Below, piece by piece: positions 5,918 to 9,971 of a stretch of DNA of 9,971 nt. Made by a program: the position numbers and the translations under genes. How positions within the stretch are numbered: the first letter of the stretch is position 1; each line of letters begins with the position of its first letter. This DNA is from Nitrospirota bacterium (lineage in GTDB: Bacteria > Nitrospirota_A > Leptospirillia > Leptospirillales > Leptospirillaceae), in assembly GCA_021844645.1 (NCBI GenBank), contig JAKBTA010000047.1, positions 1 to 9,971 of the forward strand, read 5' to 3'. The notes under the pieces are model-generated. The model did not search any database, was not told the DNA's origin, and worked only from the letters and a program-made list of their open reading frames with translations.

Positions 5918-7234
5918 TTGACGCATTCAGAGGAGTTTTACAACCGGGCAAAAACGATTTTCCCCGGAGGGGTCAGCAGCCCTGTCCGGGCTTTTGGAGC
6001 GGTCGGGGGGGTACCTCCCTTTATCAGGAGTGCAAAAGGATGTCTTCTGACAGATGTTGACGGAAATGAATATATAGATTACGTCCTTTCTTATGGTCCA
6101 CATATTTTGGGACACGGCGATCCGGACGTTCTGGACCGATTGCATGCGGCCATCGACCGGGGGATCAGTTTTGGAGCACCATCCGAAGAGGAACTCCAAC
6201 TCGGAGAAATCATCGTTTCGGCCCTTCCATCGGTGGATCGATTGAGATTTGTCAATTCCGGAACGGAAGCCACAATGAGTGCAATCCGGTTGGCCAGGGG
6301 TGTGACAGGAAGATCGAAGATCCTCAAATTCGAAGGAGCCTATCATGGCCATGCCGACTCCCTCCTGGTCAAGGCCGGATCGGGAGGCGCCACATTCGGG
6401 GTTCCCTCATCTGCCGGAGTTCCTCCTGAAATTGCCCGAGAAACACTGACACTTCCCTATAACGATACCGAAGCCCTCAAAACCCTTTTCTCCTCCGAAG
6501 GGGACAAGATCGCCTGCGCCATTATTGAGCCCGTCAGCGGCAATATGGGCGTTGTCCTTCCCGACGATGAATTCCTCAGGGAACTCCGGCGTCTGACCGA
6601 AAAATACGGGGCACTTCTGATCGCCGATGAAATCATGACCGGTTTTCGTCAGACCTATGGGGGCGCGCAAATTCTTTTTTCCATGGAGCCCGATATCACA
6701 ACTCTTGGAAAAATCATCGGAGGCGGACTTCCCGTAGGCGCATACGGCGCCTCTGCCAAAATCATGTCCCAGATTTCCCCTGAAGGCCCTGTCTATCAGG
6801 CCGGCACCCTCTCTGGAAACTCGGCATCGATGGCCGCCGGTCTCGCAACCATCCAGAAACTCAAGACACCGGCCCTTTATTCCCAACTTGAAGAACAGGG
6901 AAGGAAACTCTCCCAGGGGCTGAAGGAAATCATCTCTCGCCTCTCCCTCCCCGCAACGGTCAATCGCATGGGATCAATGATGACCGTTTTTTTCACTCCG
7001 GACCCCGTTACCGACTGGACATCCGCTGCTCGTTCGGATACGGCCCTGTTCCGGGTCTTTTTTCATGAATCCCTGAAGCAGGGAGTTTATCTTCCCCCTT
7101 CACAGTTTGAAGCGTTTTTCCTGTCCACCCGACATGACGATGAAGTCATCCGGATCTCGATCGAAAAAATGTCCAGAGCCCTCATCGCCTGCCGCAACTG
7201 GATCGATCAGGGACGGCCCGAATACAACCCATAG
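5918..7234 (+). CDS. hemL: Glutamate-1-semialdehyde 2,1-aminomutase
   Basis: HemL converts glutamate-1-semialdehyde to 5-aminolevulinate, the second step of the C5 route to heme and other tetrapyrroles, using pyridoxal phosphate. At 438 residues it has normal length. The N-terminal FPGGVSSPVRAF (15-26) is a family signature. FVNSGTEATMSAIRLAR (111-127) lines the cofactor site, YHGHAD (142-147) follows, IADEIMTGFR (235-244) supplies the Asp that contacts the PLP ring nitrogen (D237), and TTLGKIIGGGLPVGAYG contains the Schiff-base lysine K265. QAGTLSGNS (294-302) is also conserved. The start is TTG, preceded four bases away by a perfect AGGAGG; an in-frame TGA at 5900-5902 blocks any earlier start and the next Met is residue 118. 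It heads the plus-strand operon, 11 bases ahead of gmhA. Related class-III aminotransferases lack the N-terminal signature. Confidence 0.96.
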   Translation: MTHSEEFYNRAKTIFPGGVSSPVRAFGAVGGVPPFIRSAKGCLLTDVDGNEYIDYVLSYGPHILGHGDPDVLDRLHAAIDRGISFGAPSEEELQLGEIIVSALPSVDRLRFVNSGTEATMSAIRLARGVTGRSKILKFEGAYHGHADSLLVKAGSGGATFGVPSSAGVPPEIARETLTLPYNDTEALKTLFSSEGDKIACAIIEPVSGNMGVVLPDDEFLRELRRLTEKYGALLIADEIMTGFRQTYGGAQILFSMEPDITTLGKIIGGGLPVGAYGASAKIMSQISPEGPVYQAGTLSGNSASMAAGLATIQKLKTPALYSQLEEQGRKLSQGLKEIISRLSLPATVNRMGSMMTVFFTPDPVTDWTSAARSDTALFRVFFHESLKQGVYLPPSQFEAFFLSTRHDDEVIRISIEKMSRALIACRNWIDQGRPEYNP

Positions 7235-7245
7235 GAGAAACACTC

Positions 7246-7839
7246 TTGAGCCAGCCACTCGACGAAACCCGCATCTCCAAAATGAGACTCATCTTTCAGG
7301 AAAGTCTTTCCGTCAAGGAGGCATTCATGAAAGATTCCCTTCCACAGCTTGCTAAGGTCGTTGACATGATCGTTTCCTGCTATCGTCAGGGAGGAAAGGT
7401 ACTCCTTTTCGGAAACGGGGGGAGCTCATCGGATGCCTGCCATATCGCAGGAGAGCTTGTCAGCCGCTTCTACAAGGACAGGAAAGGTCTACCTGCCATT
7501 GCCCTCGGAACAAACATGGCCACACTCACCAGCATCTCCAATGACTACTCGTATGAAGACATCTTTTCCAGAGAGGTCGAAGCCCATGGTCAAAAAGGGG
7601 ATATCGCCATCGGTATCAGTACAAGCGGAAATTCGAAAAATGTCCTGAAAGCCATGGAAAAAGCGCGCCAAATGGGCTTGAAGACCATCGCACTCACCGG
7701 TGGCACCGGAGGAAAGCTTAAAGACAATGCCGACCTTTCCATCGTCGTCCCTTCAAAAATGACGCCGCGCATTCAGGAAACTCACATTACACTCGGACAT
7801 GCCGTCTGCGAACTGGTGGAGGAAGAGCTCTTTGCCTGA
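7246..7839 (+). CDS. gmhA: D-sedoheptulose 7-phosphate isomerase (phosphoheptose isomerase)
   Basis: GmhA turns sedoheptulose 7-phosphate into D-glycero-D-manno-heptose 7-phosphate, the first committed step to the ADP-heptose used in LPS core. It is a cytoplasmic SIS-domain enzyme of 197 residues, typical length. The SIS signature is LLFGNGGSSSDACHIAGEL (53-71). ISTSGNSKNVLKAM (124-137) binds phosphate, and TPRIQETHITLGHAVCE (173-189) closes the site. H66, E70, Q177 and H185 fall where the zinc ligands of characterised enzymes lie. The start is TTG with AGGAG eight bases upstream, overlapping the hemL stop codon region; the next ATG (codon 13) lacks a ribosome site. The gene overlaps rfaE2 by eight bases. 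Close relatives include DiaA-type SIS proteins, but the heptose neighbour favours GmhA. Confidence 0.94.
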   Translation: MSQPLDETRISKMRLIFQESLSVKEAFMKDSLPQLAKVVDMIVSCYRQGGKVLLFGNGGSSSDACHIAGELVSRFYKDRKGLPAIALGTNMATLTSISNDYSYEDIFSREVEAHGQKGDIAIGISTSGNSKNVLKAMEKARQMGLKTIALTGGTGGKLKDNADLSIVVPSKMTPRIQETHITLGHAVCELVEEELFA

Positions 7840-8359
7840 TCCCAACAGGACCATCCCTTCTTCATATTCTTCAGCAGGGAAGATCCACACTCTCCAGACA
7901 CTCCTTCCGGCGCTTGAAAAACAGCGCCAGGCCGGACATGACATCGTCTTTACCAACGGATGCTTCGACCTTCTTCATGCCGGACATGTAGAGGTTCTTG
8001 AAGAAGCCCGAAGCCTTGGGGATTTCCTTGTTGTTGCAATGAACACCGACGCTTCTGTTTCCCGTATCAAGGGACCCCTTCGCCCCATTGTCCCGGAAAA
8101 CAGGAGAACTCGCGTCATGGCGGCCATTGGAGCCGTTGATGCCGTTATCCTCTTCGATGAGCCAACACCATTGGAGCTCATCATGGCAATAAAACCTGAT
8201 GTTCTTGTCAAAGGAGGAGACTGGGAGATCTCAAGCATTGTCGGAGCCCCTTTTGTGCTGGAGCGCGGAGGAGAGGTTCTCTCCATTCCACTCGTTCCGG
8301 ACTCCTCAACCACAGGTCTTGTGGAGATGATCATCAAAAAATATGGACAATGCCCATAG
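7832..8359 (+). CDS. rfaE2: D-glycero-beta-D-manno-heptose 1-phosphate adenylyltransferase
   Basis: This enzyme transfers AMP from ATP to heptose 1-phosphate, giving ADP-D,D-heptose. It corresponds to the C-terminal domain of E. coli HldE (RfaE); the kinase half is absent, so a separate kinase gene (rfaE1/hldA type) should exist elsewhere. The nucleotidyltransferase motif reads FTNGCFDLLHAGHVEVLEEAR, with HAGH as the HxGH catalytic pair. KGGDWEISSIVGA is the downstream signature and PDSSTTGLVE the closing loop. I place the start at TTG 7832, eight bases after GGAGGA (7818-7823), giving 175 residues. An in-frame ATG at 7799 lacks a ribosome site and lies deep inside gmhA. The start overlaps the gmhA stop, suggesting coupled translation, and its 3' end overlaps mfd. 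Confidence 0.92.
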   Translation: MPDPNRTIPSSYSSAGKIHTLQTLLPALEKQRQAGHDIVFTNGCFDLLHAGHVEVLEEARSLGDFLVVAMNTDASVSRIKGPLRPIVPENRRTRVMAAIGAVDAVILFDEPTPLELIMAIKPDVLVKGGDWEISSIVGAPFVLERGGEVLSIPLVPDSSTTGLVEMIIKKYGQCP

Positions 8360-9971
8360 AAATGGCCTTTCCTTGAAAAGATTTTTTCCAAGCCTGAGTC
8401 ACCGCATCAAACAGCTTCTTCCTCCCGCTTTGACCCGGGGAGATGAAATCTCCCTTGCCGGAATTCCCCCCGAGGCCTCCTTTCTGCTCCCGGGTCTTAT
8501 TCTCGATCAGATCCCCGACAGAACGCTCTGGATTCTGACGGCCAACATGGAACGGGCGCGATCCCTCTACAATGACATCAACAGCTTCAATGCCCTTTTT
8601 CCGGAAGCCCCGGATGGGCTTCTTCTCCCCGAAGAAGAGATTCTTCCTTATGAGGAAGAGAGCCCTCCCGACCTTCTGAGAGCCGAAAGAATCTCGGTAT
8701 TATCCGAGCTCTCAAGACGACCGGTCTCCTTCGTCGTTTCAACCTTTCCTGCCATCGCCAGAAAAACGTTACCCAAAAGACTTCTGTCAGGGGGACTTTC
8801 CGAAATCACCCTGGGAACACTTGTTGACCGGCAGGAACTCATCCAATCCCTGGTCGCCCTCGGATTTTTCAGGGTTCCACAGGTCACTGCCCCGGGAGAG
8901 TTTTCGGTGAGAGGTGCCATCCTTGATCTTTATACACCTTCAAGGCCTGAACCGGTCAGACTCGAATTTACGGACGATGAGCTGACCTCCATGAGAGGAT
9001 TTGATCCCAATACCCAACGATCCATGGGGTCCATCGAAAAACTGGATCTTGCTCCTAGCCATGAATGGCTGCCGCCCATAAACCGAAGCCATTTTTCTGA
9101 AGAACTGAAGGACTTCCTTTCAGTCCACCAGGCCACCCCGCTGGCCCCCGGAATCGAGCGGTACATCGGACAGTTCTACGACGATATCACCAGCCCGCTG
9201 GACTACACCCCCGATCCTGTACTCTTCATCGAAGATCCCCATGCCCTCGAAATCCGGATCAATGACTGGCAGGAGAGGATTCGCGATGCATACGAATCCA
9301 TTCCGGCGGAAGAGCGGGCATTGCTCCCTCCGCCTGAAAAGGCCTTCATTCCATTCGGAGCCAGAGAAAAAACCCCTTTTTCCTTTGGCTCCGACCATCC
9401 AAGGATCCTCTTGTCTGTCTTCCGCGATGACCCCGATGCGCCCGATCTCTTTTCTCCTCCGGAAAAACTGATCGACAGGAATGAATCATGGATCTTGAGG
9501 CTCCGGGAACTCTCCTCCCGGATGAGGGTCATCACCTTTTTTGGCAGCCGTGGGCAACGGGATCGCTTCCAGGAAATCCTTGAAAACCAGGCCATTCCTT
9601 TTACGCCCCTTTCAGAGCTCCAGGAAGAGAATCCTCCTCCGGAAGGATCGATCCAAACGATCCTCGGAGATATCGGAGAAGGAATCTACATCGCGCCAGA
9701 TAACACTCTTCTGGTTTCCGACACCTTCCTGTTCCGAAAAAAATATGACCGCACCAGAGAAACTCGCTTCCGGACAGCTGCGGCGGCCTTCCGGAGGGAC
9801 CAGATCAGACTTGCCGAAGGGGAACCGGTTGTCCATCTACAGCATGGGATTGGTATCTATCGTGGGCTTAGAGAAATCGAAGTGGGGAACATTCCCGGCG
9901 AATTCCTGATTGTCGAATACCGTGACGGAGACAAGCTCTATGTTCCGGTCGACCAGGTCGATCTTCTGAAA
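8343..9971 (+). CDS. mfd: Transcription-repair coupling factor Mfd, 3' end beyond the window
   Basis: Mfd displaces RNA polymerase stalled at DNA lesions and recruits UvrA. The visible 543 codons are the N-terminal half of a protein usually about 1,150 residues long; the reading frame stays open to the last base with no stop, so the translocase and C-terminal domains lie beyond the edge. The first part is the UvrB-like module, where the ATP-binding loop is degenerate (LAGIPPEASFLL), as expected in Mfd. GFFRVPQVTAPGEFSVRGAILDLYTP matches the UvrB/Mfd domain used for UvrA binding. From about residue 492, EGEPVVHLQHGIGIYRGL through DKLYVPVDQVDLLK is the CarD-like RNA-polymerase-interaction domain. 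I chose ATG 8343, which overlaps rfaE2 by 17 bases; its GGAG is 17 bases away, so TTG 8373 remains possible. Confidence 0.95.
   Translation, partial: MDNAHRNGLSLKRFFPSLSHRIKQLLPPALTRGDEISLAGIPPEASFLLPGLILDQIPDRTLWILTANMERARSLYNDINSFNALFPEAPDGLLLPEEEILPYEEESPPDLLRAERISVLSELSRRPVSFVVSTFPAIARKTLPKRLLSGGLSEITLGTLVDRQELIQSLVALGFFRVPQVTAPGEFSVRGAILDLYTPSRPEPVRLEFTDDELTSMRGFDPNTQRSMGSIEKLDLAPSHEWLPPINRSHFSEELKDFLSVHQATPLAPGIERYIGQFYDDITSPLDYTPDPVLFIEDPHALEIRINDWQERIRDAYESIPAEERALLPPPEKAFIPFGAREKTPFSFGSDHPRILLSVFRDDPDAPDLFSPPEKLIDRNESWILRLRELSSRMRVITFFGSRGQRDRFQEILENQAIPFTPLSELQEENPPPEGSIQTILGDIGEGIYIAPDNTLLVSDTFLFRKKYDRTRETRFRTAAAAFRRDQIRLAEGEPVVHLQHGIGIYRGLREIEVGNIPGEFLIVEYRDGDKLYVPVDQVDLLK

Noticed and set aside
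6407..6886. Long minus-strand open frame (about 159 codons) opposite hemL
   Set aside because: It lies fully within the strongly conserved hemL gene and has no recognisable domain; it is a shadow of hemL codon use.
7799..7831. ATG at 7799 as the start of rfaE2
   Set aside because: It has no ribosome-binding sequence and would add 11 residues read from inside gmhA; the TTG at 7832 has GGAGGA at good spacing.
8648..9836. Several open frames on both strands within 8648-9909
   Set aside because: All overlap the continuous mfd frame, which shows clear UvrB-like and CarD-like domains.

Overview
The window most likely comes from a Gram-negative, autotrophic bacterium. A Leptospirillum-like member of the Nitrospirota is my best guess, from the mix of genes and protein style; no 16S or other decisive marker is present. 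The supporting signs are a multi-subunit 2-oxoacid:ferredoxin oxidoreductase of the kind used in the reductive TCA cycle, a C5-pathway tetrapyrrole gene (hemL), and two ADP-heptose genes that imply a heptose-containing LPS core.

Layout. Positions 1-272 hold no gene I can support. From 5641 down to 273 everything is on the minus strand, in two transcription blocks. The first block (5641-4815) is a 70-residue acidic protein followed by a protein with a C-terminal J domain. After a 404-base gap comes the second block: oxidoreductase alpha (4410-3172), beta (3013-2138), gamma (2103-1408) and ferredoxin-like delta (1378-1067), then an unrecognised 94-residue protein (980-696) and a DUF1841-family protein (695-273). 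From 5918 to the right edge everything is on the plus strand: hemL, gmhA, rfaE2 and the first 543 codons of mfd, packed with an 11-base gap and then two overlaps. The 276 bases between 5641 and 5918 form a divergent promoter region with a TATAAT hexamer on each strand.

How the genes work together. Alpha and beta carry the thiamine-diphosphate chemistry, gamma the CoA-side domain, and delta passes electrons to or from ferredoxin. Beta has four cysteines spaced like the ligands of a proximal [4Fe-4S] cluster, so the enzyme looks complete and functional. In an autotroph it would carboxylate acetyl-CoA or succinyl-CoA; which one cannot be settled from sequence alone. On the other side, GmhA and RfaE2 catalyse the first and last-but-one steps of ADP-heptose synthesis. 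hemL and mfd appear to share their transcript without a metabolic link.

The mfd reading frame runs off the right edge without a stop codon. Five genes use GTG or TTG starts. The least explained items are the 94-residue and DUF1841 genes that follow the oxidoreductase, the J-domain/70-residue pair, and the structured 158-base gap between alpha and beta. I found no mobile element, CRISPR array or RNA gene.
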